DNA of 64,000 bases from Seiridium cupressi (Eukaryota > Ascomycota > Sordariomycetes > Amphisphaeriales > Sporocadaceae), in NCBI GenBank assembly GCA_036674765.1, contig JARVKI010000057.1, forward strand, positions 186,001-250,000, written 5' to 3'. The notes under the pieces were generated by a model. It was not told where the DNA came from and made no database searches. It was given only the letters and a program-made list of their open reading frames with translations. This document shows positions 34,016 through 45,191 of the stretch, one piece after another. Both the position numbers and the translations under genes were made by a program. Numbering within the stretch: position 1 is the first letter of the stretch; each line of letters begins with the position of its first letter.

Positions 34016-35909
34016 TTAAGCCGGCGACTCCTCTTTCTTTTCGGATGGGGCATGATCCTGTTCCGCTTGAACCCGTAGAGTGTGCAGGCCAGTTTTGGTA
34101 TCTTTGTGCTCTTTCGTGAGTGTCCTTTGGCCAACAAAGGGGCTGATGAGAAGTCCTAATCCAGATACGGCGGTATACAAGATGAACATGGTCTGAAGAC
34201 TAGACCAATACGCACTCCGAGCAATCGTTCCCTGCTCGCCCTGCAATGCTCCTACTACTGTGACGCTGCCGCCCGCGCTCGAGCCAGAGAGCTGGTTAGC
34301 CAATTCCGGACCTAGACTTTGTAGCAAAGTCGGATACTGCTTCTCCATCTCGTTTTGGAAGATTACGCCTCCAACGACCACGGAGATGGAGGTTGACAAC
34401 TGGCGAATGAAGCCGAAAGTGGACGTTGCAGCTGCAATGTCTCGCTTCTCAACAGAAGACTGCAGTGAGATGAGAGGAGACTGGAAGTTGGGTCCTACGC
34501 CAATGCCAGCAATGATCTGGAATAGGATGACCTTGGGCCAATTGGCACGTGGTTCGAGATCGATGAAGAGACCAAATCCAAGGGTCATGACGAACATGCC
34601 AAAGATGATTTGGGGCAGGTACTTGCCGGTCTTCTTGGTGATAATGCCTACGCCGGCGGACATAATGGACAGTGACAATGCGTAAGGCAGTAGGTAGACA
34701 CCAGAGAGGAGTGGGGAGGCGCCTAAAACGCCTTGGAAGTATAGCGGCAGGTAGTATGATCCTGAAATGAAGACAAATGCGTGGCAGAAGCAAACACCAA
34801 AAGAAAATACGCTGCTGCGCTTGCGAAACAGCCGTAAAGGGATGACTGGATACTGGGCATATCTTTGCTCAACAACCACGAACAAACCGATGGTGACAAC
34901 TCCGAAAACGATCAAGCAGATCGGAGTTGCCGAGTTCCAAGGATATGAGACGCCACCGAGCTCCAAGCCGAACAGGACCATCAAGGTCCCTCCAATAATT
35001 AGAAGACTGCCCAGCCAATCGATGGCAGCCAGCCCTTGACGTATGGACGTCTTGGGGTTGTGCAACTTGAGCACAAAGAACAGGATGGCAAAACCGCAGG
35101 CCGAAATGGGGAGATTGACCCAAAAGCACCATCGCCAGGTGACATTCTGCGTGAAGGCCCCTCCGATGACGGGCCCAATGGCGCTGGACAACGCCCAGAC
35201 CATGCCGAGTATGCCGTAGTAGACACCCCTTGAGCGCATGCTGAATAGATCGGAAATGGCGATGTTGACGAGAACCACTATACCGCCGGACCCGGCACCC
35301 TGGATGGCGCGAGCGGCGATGAGCATACCCATATTGATGCTCAGAGCGCAAAGGAGCGACCCAATCCAGAAGACTGCGACGGCGCACATCAATATAGGTT
35401 TCCGACCCCATATATCGCTGATTTTGCCCCAGGACGGCACAGTTGCCGCATTCGCTAGCGTGTAGGCGGCGCTGATCCATGTGTATCCTAGCAGATGTCA
35501 ATATGGTCTGCTTTTATACTTTGTATCACAATCTTTGGTGTGGGGGGAATGTTGCAGACTTACCTGATGAAGAATTAAATTCGCTGACAATAGTAGGAAC
35601 GGCCGTTGCGACAATAGTCATGTCGAGGGCCGCCAGGAATAGCCCGCTGCAGAGAGCAAACATAATGAGACACGTTTGTAATCTGGTCCGCGATGCTTCC
35701 GGTGCATCATCTTCAACCTTGGACTCTGCAGACGTGCCTTCCGGAGGGTTTGATGTGACAGCTCCCTGTGGCGCGCCGTTGCTTTGGCTCCTGTTGCCAT
35801 TGTCTGAAGCCACCGTAACGCTACTGCTACTGTTGGTTCGAGGAGGCGGTGCATGGCGCTCTACGCCTGGTAGCCGCTCGGCATCTTGGCTAGCAGCCTG
35901 AGCCGCCAT
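34016..35909 (-). CDS. DHA2-type MFS transporter (14 membrane segments)
   Basis: Two minus-strand exons (35909-35564 and 35487-34016) encode about 605 aa. A hydrophilic Ser/Asn/Gly/Pro-rich N terminus of about 80 residues precedes the membrane domain. The membrane domain begins LIMFALCSGLFLAALDMTIV, with the drug:H+ antiporter motif LDMTIVATAVPTI. Motif A reads WGKISDIWGRKPI, motif B has the Arg in IAARAIQGAGSGG, and motif C-like sequence is ALSSAIGPVIGG. A WRWCFWVNLPISA segment is typical of the DHA2 family, and the length and segment count fit 14 helices. The tail is short and charged (EKKEESPA). It is probably a proton-driven exporter of toxic or secondary compounds in the plasma membrane; substrate unknown. 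No biosynthetic cluster lies beside it in this window. Confidence 0.94.
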
Positions 35910-37044
35910 AGTGATAGATCTGCGAAGTGCTTTGCATCTACAGCTCAGGTGGGACTTGAGAGAAGATTTGTCTACAATAGCAAAGTCCGGGGAAATTTTG
36001 CTCGCCGGATCCGGATGGGGCCTCCACTAGGCCTAGCTCAAATTGCTGGCAGATCTGCAGATTGAATGACGCGCTGAAGTTCGGCTGGCGATCAAAAACC
36101 CAAGTCTGACGGTCAACTGACAAACTGCGACCGTTTCGTTGTATTGGCAAATGCAAAGATCTCTATTGCTGAGGCGCATCTAGTAATAAAGCAATTTTCT
36201 GACCACACTACTGAAACCTCCTGCCTGGAAGCGCGAAACTCCGAACGAGCGAGCCAGACCGTGCGGTGAGCTTCGGAAGTATGAATCCATTCGCGTCAAT
36301 TCCTATGTATCTGAATGGTCGGGCCCCGCCGATTCACCCCCTGTCGCCTATTAACCTGCCGAGCCTTGGATGCAACACTGCTCAAATAACTCCGATGCTA
36401 GCTTCACAAATGTTTCTTTCTCTGTTTGCTTCCCCTCAAAAAAACTCGTGCTAGAAACGAGAAGATTTCCACGCCCCGCCTACTAATTAGTCTTTGCAAG
36501 GCTTCCTCTCATAATCGAATCAACATCGTACTAGAGCCTCGGCAGAAGGTCTGGCCAAGTCCGAAGCCCCGAGATGGAAGTCTGGGCCTATTTGCGAAGG
36601 GGAATGGCACTCAGCCTTAAGAGGGGGCTCATGAGTCGAGTAACCCACGTACGGTAAGTGATCTCCTGGGGAAGATTGTCGCCAAGAAGTATTTGCAGCT
36701 CGTATTCTCGAATGTGTGAAAGAAGCTCACTCCCAGCTTTCATCTTCGCTGCTAGTATGTCTCGCTCTTCTATATTAAAAATCATAAACATATGGTTTTT
36801 TTTCCGAGATACTTTATGAAATGGGTTTTATTCATGGATTTTCATTGACATATTCGAGATTGTAAGCAGCGCAGTCCCAGGCACCAGTGTATTGAATGCT
36901 AAGGCACTATCCGTTCTATTCGGAGCTTAATTTGAGAACTCCGCTCTTCTCCGAGTAAGGCTTCGGATGGCCGAGTACCATCTCGGCTGCAAGTCATAAT
37001 AAGCAGCATGATGAATACTGGCAGGATTTCTCTCAAAATAATTC
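35910..37044. other. gene-free tract
   Basis: Promoter side of the MFS gene and downstream flank of the next minus-strand gene. No coding signal was seen. Confidence 0.4.
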
Positions 37045-37614
37045 CTAATTTTTCAGAGTCAGTCTCCGAACGAGTCTATGTTTTAGCGGCATATTAATCC
37101 TTTCCGCTTCTGACTCTAGATACACAAGTGTGTGGTATAGCATCCAGAAATGTTCATCGTAGTTGCCACGTCTTAGCCAGGGGATCAGACTGCTCGTACT
37201 CGTCGGATCCTCAGCATCGACGACGATGGAGGCGATGAATTCGGCATAGTAGTGGTTTACATCCCATTCAGAGGTGTTGTCTGTGCCAGGATAGGATCCT
37301 TTGGTCCGATCCGACCTGAGCTTATGCTTCGTGACCAGATTATACACAGAAACCCAATCAGGTCCAGGCAGGCCCCATCTCTTACCTATGAAGCGCTTGT
37401 TGAATTTTTCGAAGGCGCCGCTCCTTTCAATATGCAAGAAAAGGCACTTTACCTTCTGTATCGCGAGTATATCGCTCCCAAGCCCAAATAAAGGAGCCAA
37501 CTCCCGTGCTACCTGATCGTGATCGAGGTTCTTGCCGGCAAGTCTCCTCACAAATGCTGTGGTTTCATCCAATCTTGGAGGCGCCGCTTTGCTGAGATCC
37601 ATCGTGGCTGCCAT
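37045..37614 (-). CDS. unrecognised protein, 189 aa
   Basis: A single-exon frame from a true ATG (37614) encodes 189 aa. The N terminus reads MAATMDLSKAAPPRLDE, followed by helical segments (FVRRLAGKNLDHDQVARELA) and FNKRFIGKRWGLPGPDW near residue 75. The tail is basic (MPLKHRLVRRLTLKN). There is no signal peptide, membrane segment or catalytic motif that I recognise. It lies upstream of the MFS gene on the same strand and downstream of another orphan frame of similar length and style (37982-38617). No family could be assigned; a lineage-specific gene is likely. Confidence 0.6.
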   Translation of the reverse strand: MAATMDLSKAAPPRLDETTAFVRRLAGKNLDHDQVARELAPLFGLGSDILAIQKVKCLFLHIERSGAFEKFNKRFIGKRWGLPGPDWVSVYNLVTKHKLRSDRTKGSYPGTDNTSEWDVNHYYAEFIASIVVDAEDPTSTSSLIPWLRRGNYDEHFWMLYHTLVYLESEAERINMPLKHRLVRRLTLKN

Positions 37615-37981
37615 GTCAAGCTCAGGTCAAATAACAAAACGAGAATGATGGAAAATAGTCGCACGTTTTTGAGAGACATGATACAATTAAATAGACTTAT
37701 TACAACAATAGGTAAGGCGGTCATTGTCTCGGCTTTGTTGCTGCCACGTGGTGTATGGTGGGATAAGGGATAAAGAACAGTTCTTCGTGCTACAATTACT
37801 CTCTGGCCCGTTCTTATTAAGTATGAACATAATCCTTTGTCTGTGAAACCCTTGACAATTGCCCATATTATGCTATTCTTCTTGGCTTTTCTACGTATTC
37901 TTTTGTTCCGAACGTTATCGTAAAGCTCTACATGAACAGAACTGGATTGGAGGACTACAACTTCCCAAGATCATTCCTCTC
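37615..37981. other. AT-rich spacer between two orphan genes
   Basis: Intergenic, low in G+C, nothing recognisable. Confidence 0.4.
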
Positions 37982-38617
37982 CTACCATAGACGAGGCAAA
38001 TGATATCTTGGGCATTTCAGTTGAGCTGTCTGCGATGGGGGCGGCGCAGCAAATTGAGGCATGCTTGTGTCACGCTGCTCTTTGATCGCATCACCAAGTG
38101 TACCCCCTTTCTTGATTTCCTCGTCCTGTTCCTGGCAGTGAAAATAATGAAGCAATTCCCAAAGAAGATATGCCGAGCCCCAGAAGGTAGATTTGGTCCA
38201 TGAGTCTGCGTACTCACCCTTATCTTCACAGTCCATCCGCAATTTTTGGAGGCGGATGATAAACCCACACACATGGTCCAGTTGGTCCCAATTGGCGTGT
38301 GCCTTGTAGAAATTTTGCGAGAAGTGCATGTAGTCGGGCGTATTTTCCTCGTGGAGAATAAAGTCCAACCTTTCTTGAACTTCATAGAATCGAGGGTATC
38401 GACTGGTCATGTTAGACATCAAATATTCTACAAGGTAGTCCTTCCATGCAGCTTCCACTTCTGCACTATGATCCTGGAATGTAGATTTGAAGCTGTTCGT
38501 GACCCCAATTCTGCAATGTGGATAGTCCTTTTTAATTCCGCGGCTGGCAATATACCCTGTGGTATTGTCGACGATGAAGGGTCGATGGTGAAAGAATTCA
38601 TGTACACGGGACGACAT
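37982..38617 (-). CDS. unrecognised protein, 211 aa
   Basis: A single-exon frame from the ATG at 38617 encodes 211 aa rich in aromatic and charged residues (SRVHEFFHHRPFIVDN, WKDYLVEYLMSNM, SAYLLWELLHYFHCQEQDEE). It ends in a Pro/Arg/Leu tail. No signal peptide, membrane segment or known motif is seen. Together with the 189-aa gene just downstream it forms a same-strand pair; whether they are related by descent is not evident by eye. A TATATATT element about 120 bp upstream of the ATG supports expression. Confidence 0.55.
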   Translation of the reverse strand: MSSRVHEFFHHRPFIVDNTTGYIASRGIKKDYPHCRIGVTNSFKSTFQDHSAEVEAAWKDYLVEYLMSNMTSRYPRFYEVQERLDFILHEENTPDYMHFSQNFYKAHANWDQLDHVCGFIIRLQKLRMDCEDKGEYADSWTKSTFWGSAYLLWELLHYFHCQEQDEEIKKGGTLGDAIKEQRDTSMPQFAAPPPSQTAQLKCPRYHLPRLW

Positions 38618-40405
38618 GGTGAACTAAAGCGTATTGTATCGACCGGTTGTGAATTTCTAGTGAATTATTCAGTTGAGTACTGACTTGTGATGAATGTTGT
38701 GGTATCTATTTGCTTTGGCTCTGGCCAATGTACAACTTATATATTAGTTCCCTATACACTTGCTTTCTTAATTCCTTGTTCCCAAACAAAGCCTATTATA
38801 TTCATTCTTGTCCATTTGCTGCGCCGTTTCTAGGTCATAAACAATGCTGGAAACAAGAAAACAATGAGAAACATTGCAGCCAGTACGTTCGGATACCGCG
38901 TTGCTGCTGCCACACGTGTGCGGATGCCAACCGGAAGGTCAAAGTCCGCCAAGACAGCCATTGAAAAACGATACATAGCAATGGTCTTTTTCGAGCTGAA
39001 ATACAGGATACTACAGATACTTGTCTTTGAAGAATATAAGCGCTTATACAGAGTGTTCTCACTGCCAGTGTTGTATGCTCAGCTCCGGGGTACGACAATG
39101 TGGGATAAGTCTCACAAAGTCTCCTCTCTCACCTGTCTGCGCAACTAGGTACCTCAGGCCGCCCCTCGTGATTACTTACGCTTCTTAAAAGTCACCAGGG
39201 ACAGAATTAACCATATTAGCGGCTTGAGTGGCTACATGCCTAAAAGAAAGGTGGCCATTGCTTTCGTGAGTTGAAAAATACCCGAACCACCGAACCCCTG
39301 CCTTCAAAAGACGGGGTCTCGCTCGCCCCCATGGTTGTCTCTGCTTGTTCAAAGCAAATCGGAACCATAAGAGAAGAGGATTACCCGGTATTTCTTGGCG
39401 TTAACGCGTCACGTCTTCCTGGCAACTGTAGTCACTGTTCTCTAGCTGGATGTGCTGTCAATCCTTCAGCCTTGATTGGAGGACATTCGGAAAAGCCGAG
39501 ACAGGATTCATTGTAGATCCGGATGACGGCGCAGATATCTCCTCATCTATAGGCACTCTCGCTTCACTCTTGCCCATGTTATTGTCGCAAGGATGACTCT
39601 TCAGCAAGTGCAAGGAGGGGAGGTGGAGTGAAAGATTCTAGTAACCTTGACGAAAGATAGGGGTTTCAGGTGAGCTTGGAAGCTTACTAGGTCAGCCGCC
39701 ATGCATATATAATAAATACCTTCGTGGTGACTGGAAGCGGGCGGCACATGTTAGTTTCGTGGTATAGTTTCTCTGAATGTTTATAAGGCTCAGTCCGAGT
39801 GCCGGACCCGCTTGACATGAGTACTAATGTCAACCAATTAAGTATATCTAAGCTTTACAGGTCCAGGATTGATAGTTCGGGGTAATCCGGTCTTTGTATA
39901 CAATAAAACGTCTTGCAGGGTTTCTGGCAGGAGAAAACCCGCCAGCTTTAGGTGAGGCCATGACAGCGTACGATCTGGACAAGCATTGATTTAGACAAGC
40001 ATTGATCTACATAGCGGTACTAATGTCCGCGCGTCATGCCGCCCTCGACTTTGTGCGGACAAGCTAATGATGAGTTACAGCTTAGCAATCTTCATTTTGA
40101 GAGGCTCTACGGCCGGGTTCCCAAATGCATAAGCGACGAGCACACCCAGAGCACTACTCATTCCTCATTTCTTCCAAAAAACTTGCGAATGAACTCTGAA
40201 CATGTAGAAAATGCTCTTACTATCTTAAGATTATGAAAAAGCGTCTTGGTATCTACGAAACATGTTCCAAAAAGAGATTCGCTGAAACTTCAAGCGTGCT
40301 ATAGTGTCTCTTCTCTTCTAAAATAAAGGCAATGCGAACGATTATGATAATATAACGACTATGCAGATCCCACAAGGAAGTGGATTGACAGCAAGAACCT
40401 TGGAT
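38618..40405. promoter_or_regulatory. gene-free tract with a possible TATA element for the orphan gene
   Basis: A TTATATATTA stretch near 38738-38747 lies about 120 bp upstream of the minus-strand ATG at 38617. The remainder shows no gene; the last part precedes the dioxygenase pseudogene. Confidence 0.35.
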
Positions 40406-41874
40406 ATGGACTCTCTTTCAGCTGTCCTTCCACTTGCTGCTTTTGCAGCAGCTCATCCGGGTCACGAAGCCGAAGAGCGCCGCTCTGCCTTTGCCGCTCG
40501 TGCCTGTCGCATCCAGACTAAGCGAGCTCTCGAAAAATACGCTGCCTCTTTGCAGTCCTGCGGGATTGCGCAGCGAGGCTTTGAGCGTCGTGCTGCCAGG
40601 GTTTCCAGCCAGAGGATTTCCCGCCGCATCCCCGTCAACAGTATGTGGACCACATAAAGCAAGCTGGTCGAATACTAACATTAATACGGCCAGACACCTA
40701 TCGCAAGAAGGGATGTGGTGAAGCGAGGCATCACCAGTATTGTGAGCAAGGGCCACCAGGGCACTCTTGCTTCTGATGAAGCTCTTACTGACGAGTCCTA
40801 CGTCTTCAACAGCACTACATATGCTGTCCTGAACCCCGAAGGTGAGGTCAATCCTTTCTACGTCCAGGACGAGTACGTCCGTGATGACTTACGAAACGAC
40901 GAGCCGGGTATTGAGATCATCTTGGAGGCTCAGCTCATCCACGTGAACACTTGCGAGCTCCTGGCCGGCGCTTGGCTTGATATTTGGAGTTGCAACAGCA
41001 CTTGGTGTTTACTTTGGTGTCCAATCCTCGGGCAATGACAACTCAACTGACGCTACCAACTTGGATAACACTGCTCTCCGTGGAATTCAGCAGTCTGATG
41101 ACGAGGGTGTTGTCACATTCACTTGTAAAGTCCCAACTGTTACTTTTCGTTGCCCTCGAAGCAAACTGACCAATGACATAACGATTTATCCTGGCCACTA
41201 TAGCGGTCGTACCAACCACATGGTAAGTTTGTGCCCCTTGTATGATTTGAATGCTTGCCAGCCCGCAATACCTCCAGCGTCCATCAGTTCTAGCCATTGC
41301 AAATTTGCACATTGGGACACGAGAGGAAAAGTGGCTGAATCTTCTCTGAATTAGCACGCTGTTGTTCACACCGAAGAAGCCACTGAGCTTGCCAACGGTA
41401 CTCTGTCTGGCGGGACTGTCCCACGCATTGGTTAGTCGCCCTCATTTCGCCGCTTACAACTCGTGGCAAAACATCTCCGATTAAGGAATCGCAATTAGGT
41501 CAATTCTTCTGGGATCAATCCCTTTGTGATGCCGTCGAGCCCTCAGTCCCCTGACGACCAACGCCGGGGACCACGTCTTTGGTGAGCAGGAGACCGCCGA
41601 CACAACCTCTGATCCTGCCTTCGATTATGTCTACCTTGGTGATACTTTGAGCGAGGGTATCTTTCAATGGATTGTCGTCGGCATTGATCCTGACGCCTCC
41701 TACACACCTACCTACTCCTTCGAATTGACGGAGAGTGGTGGTGTTGCTGTTGGCTCCGGTTCAGGTGGCTCCGGCCTAGGCACTGGTGGTCCTCAGTCAA
41801 CGATTTTTCTCTATTGGGCATTTATTGGCTTCACAGGTCATGAGAATGTGCATCCATTCTATGTGATCAAATAG
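40406..41874 (+). pseudogene. degenerate secreted intradiol-dioxygenase-like gene
   Basis: The pieces match fungal secreted proteins of the intradiol ring-cleavage dioxygenase fold (protocatechuate 3,4-dioxygenase beta-like). A signal peptide (MDSLSAVLPLAAFAAAHPGH) is followed by an Arg/Ala-rich pro-region, then IEIILEAQLIHVNTCELLAG, LDIWSCNST, GIQQSDDEGVV, YPGHYSGRTNHM and, after an intron, HAVVHTEE, which restores the NHxH iron-ligand motif. The C-terminal part reads FDYVYLGDTLSEGIFQWIVVGIDPDASY and ends in a Gly/Ser-rich tail. Several lesions break it: a one-base phase mismatch at the first intron (40640/40694), an extra base near 41002, an intron-like gtaaag at about 41126 with no usable AG acceptor, and a shift plus missing codons near 41549. 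A functional product is unlikely. Confidence 0.8.
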
Positions 41875-42761
41875 GCTTGCGGTCTGCAGGTGGGAAATTA
41901 TCCTTCTTCACTCTGTACATAAATTTCGACTCTTCCGGGGAAGAGAGTCTAGATAGGCAGCTATATTTTCTTTCATCCGGGTTTGAAATAAAGCATTGGT
42001 TTCTCTCTCAATATTATGGGCCAATTATTGTAACAAGCCACTGGTCTGACGTGAGATAGAGAAGAAAAGAGATTAATTAGCAGGCCATTGCCAACCAGCC
42101 CTGAGTAAGACGACACGGCATAGAAAACTTGGAACAGACGGGGTAAGCAGACGCCATCATCGACAGAAGCCCGCCGAGATGTTGTGTACTCTACTCATGT
42201 TTCTCTATTTTCCGTGCATATTGTGCTTACATCGGTGTCTGGGTTTTTTCATACCCATGAGAAATCATCAGCTCTCTGAGAAGCATCGAGGAAACATGAG
42301 GGTTCAAGTAAATAGCAAGCTTCACAGGAAACGTGTAACAATGCACTAGAAATAGTGATAGCATTCGTCTTCAATGCACACTGCCCAGTTGAATCGGGCT
42401 TTCTTTCTATATCTACATCGACTCCAATTTGGTCGTTTCTGCCACAAATGACGGTAGAAATCAGTAACGCCATAAGCTCCAGGGCCCGGTTGATGGACCA
42501 CTTGATATCTTTCCCTTCCCTTTAGATGCTCAGTGTTGAATGCTCCGTTCCTGCCTTTCCTGTAGAACTTTTGATCAATTTTAAACCAAGCCTGTTGAAC
42601 GCCGATGTTGAAATCGAATCAGATACCCTTTCTGGGGCATTTATGCGGTTCCACGGAAATGACAAGAAAACCTACTACAACTCCACGCCTCATGCCGGTG
42701 AGCCGATATCTGGGTCAGCAGATACCAGAACACCAGTTTGTTTCTCATTAATGTTTGCCAT
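41875..42761. other. intergenic region
   Basis: Downstream flank of the dioxygenase pseudogene and 3' flank of methionine synthase. No gene seen. Confidence 0.4.
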
Positions 42762-45191
42762 TTATTTGGCGTACTTGGCACGGAAGAACTTGGCGGCATT
42801 GACCATGTTGATCAAGGCCTCCTTGGTCTCCTTCCATTGACGGGTCTTAAGACCGCAGTCAGGGTCGATCCATAGCTGCTCAGGCTTGAGGTACTGCAAC
42901 ATCTCCTCGATGCGGTCCTTGATCTCCTGCTCGCTGGGGACACGGGGCGAGTGGATATCGTAGACACCAGGACCGATGTGACGGGGGTAGGCAGAGTCAA
43001 CAAAGACACTGAGGAGCTTGGCATCCGACTTGCTGTTCTCGATGGACAGGACATCGGCGTCAAGCGCAGCGATGGCGTGGAAGAAGTCTTGGAACTCGGA
43101 GTAGCAGAAGTGAGAGTGGATCTGAGTAGAATCCTCGACACCGACCGTCGACAAACGGAAGGCCTTGACAGCCCAGTCGAGGTAAGCCTCACGCTCCTTG
43201 CCGGAGCGCAGAGGGAGGCCCTCACGCAGGGCGGGCTCGTCGACCTGAATGACGTCGACACCGGCCTTCTCGAGGTCGACAACCTCGTCACGGAGGGCAA
43301 GAGCCAACTGCTCGGCCTGGACGGACTGGTGGACATCATCACGGGGGAACGACCATCTCAAGCAAGTGACAGGTCCGGTCAACATACCCTTCATGGGTTT
43401 CTTGGAGACAGAAACAGCGTACTTGGACTCCTTGACGGTCATGGGGGCAGGGCGAGAAATGTCACCCACGATGATGGGTGGGCGGACGCATCGCGAACCG
43501 TAGGACTGTACCCAAGCATGGGTGGTGAAAGCATAACCCTTGAGGCGCTCGCCAAAGTACTGAACCATGTCGTTTCGCTCAGGCTCGCCGTGGACGTAGA
43601 CGTCCAAGTCAAGCTCGTCCTGGATCTTGACGTTCATGTCAATCTCCTGCTCAATGAACTTGTCGTACTGCTCCTCGGTGATCTCCTTCTTGGTGAACTT
43701 GGCACGCTGTACACGAATCTCCTTGGTCTGGGGGAAGGAGCCGATGGTGGTGGTGGGGAACAGAGGAAGGTTAAGCTTCTTCTGCTGCTGGTCGATTCTC
43801 ACAGTGAACTCAGACTTGCGGTTGTAGTCGGACTCTTGGATCTTGGATTGACGATCCTTGACAGCGGCATCGTTGGTTCGGTCCGAGGTGGCACGAGCAT
43901 TGATAGACTTGGCGTTGGCCTCGAGAGCCTCACGAACGGAGGCGGGGCCCTCAGTGACGGCCTTGGCGATGACGGCAATCTCGACAGCCTTCTCGGAGGC
44001 GAACGAGAACCAGTCGGCAATCTCAGCGTCTAGCTTCTTCTCGCTAGCAAGGGTGTGAGGGGTGTGAAGGAGAGAGCTGGAGGTGGCAGCGATGACGCGG
44101 TCCTTGCCAAGCTTCTGAACAGCAGTCTCAACGGTCTCAATGGCCCGCTTCAGGTTGGTCTTCCAGATGTTACGGCCATCAACAACACCAGCAGAGAACA
44201 CGGTCTTGGAGCCCAGGTGGCCCAGGACGGTGTCCAACTGCTCAGGGTTTCGCACAAGATCGACGTGGACAGCATAGATATCCTTGGGAACAAGGTCAAT
44301 GTTGTGGACAATGTCACCAAAGTAGGTGGTGAAGACGAGCTTGGGGATCTTGTCACCCAGGCCGGCAAGCTTCTCGTAGGTGGGCTTGAAAGCAGCCTTG
44401 GTCTTGCTGGGAAGGTCCAGGACGAGAACAGGCTCGTCAATCTGGACGGTCTCGGCACCAGCCTCCTTCAACTTGGTAAGAAGCTCCTCGTAGACGGGCA
44501 CAAGCTTGTCGAGAAGGTCGATGGGGTCAACCTTCTGGCCACGGTCTGCCTTACCGAGGTGGAGGAAGGAGACGGGACCAACAAGCACGGGCCGTGTGTT
44601 GATGCCGGCCTCCTTGGCCTCTGTGAACTCAACGACAGCCTTGGGGCTGGAGGAGAGCTTGAAGGTCTGGTTGTCCTGGAGAGTGGGCTTGACGTAGTGG
44701 TAGTTTGAGTCGAACCACTTGACCATCTCCAAGCTGGGAACATCCACACCACCCTTCTGGTGGCCACGGCCCATGGCGAAGTATTCGTCTACGGCATCGA
44801 GGTTGGAGCTGCTATAACGCTCGGGAACAGCCTGGAAGAATATCATGTCAGAATTGGGGGGCACAAAAGCAGGTGGGGGCTATCAACGTACACCGAAGTC
44901 CTGGATGTGTGAAAGGACCTGGTCGTAGAGAGCAAAGTCGTTGCTGGGAATCACGTCGACACCAGCATCCTTCTGGATCTTCCAGTGAGCCAATCGCAGA
45001 CGCTTGGCCTCAGCAAGGAGGTCGGACTGCGACAGGTTGCCAGCCCAGTCTGGGGCGGCGAGTCAGCACAGCTACGTGACAGGGAGTTTGCAAGACTGCA
45101 AGCAGTTGATTCACTCACAAGCCTCAGTTGCCTTCTTGAGGTCACGGTTCACACCCATACGGGGGAAACCCAAGATCGCTGACTGAACCAT
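42762..45191 (-). CDS. MET6: cobalamin-independent methionine synthase
   Basis: Three minus-strand exons (45191-45119, 45049-44892, 44831-42762) encode about 766 aa, the usual length for fungal Met6. It transfers a methyl group from methyltetrahydropteroyl-glutamate to homocysteine, the last step of methionine synthesis, in the cytosol. The N-terminal domain begins MVQSAILGFPRMG, and DAGVDVIPSNDFALYDQVL is the conserved strand-helix. VVEFTEAKEAGINTRPVLVG and VQIDEPVLVLDL follow. The C-terminal catalytic domain has FPTTTIGSFPQTKEIR, GEPERNDMVQYF, VDVIQVDEPALREGLPL, and the zinc ligands in IHSHFCYSEF and DPDCGLKTR. Codon use is extremely C/G-ending, as expected for a highly expressed gene, and this produces long antisense shadow frames at 42951-44033 and 44055-44708. 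Confidence 0.97.

Noticed and set aside
36540..36990. Repeated CCGAAGCC/CTCGG-like words in the MFS 3' side tract
   Set aside because: Matches are short and scattered; no consistent arms.
42951..44033. 360-codon plus-strand open frame
   Set aside because: It is antisense to methionine synthase and arises from that gene's strong C/G-ending codon bias; the protein it would encode is low complexity and lacks motifs.
44055..44708. 217-codon plus-strand open frame
   Set aside because: Same cause: antisense shadow of methionine synthase.
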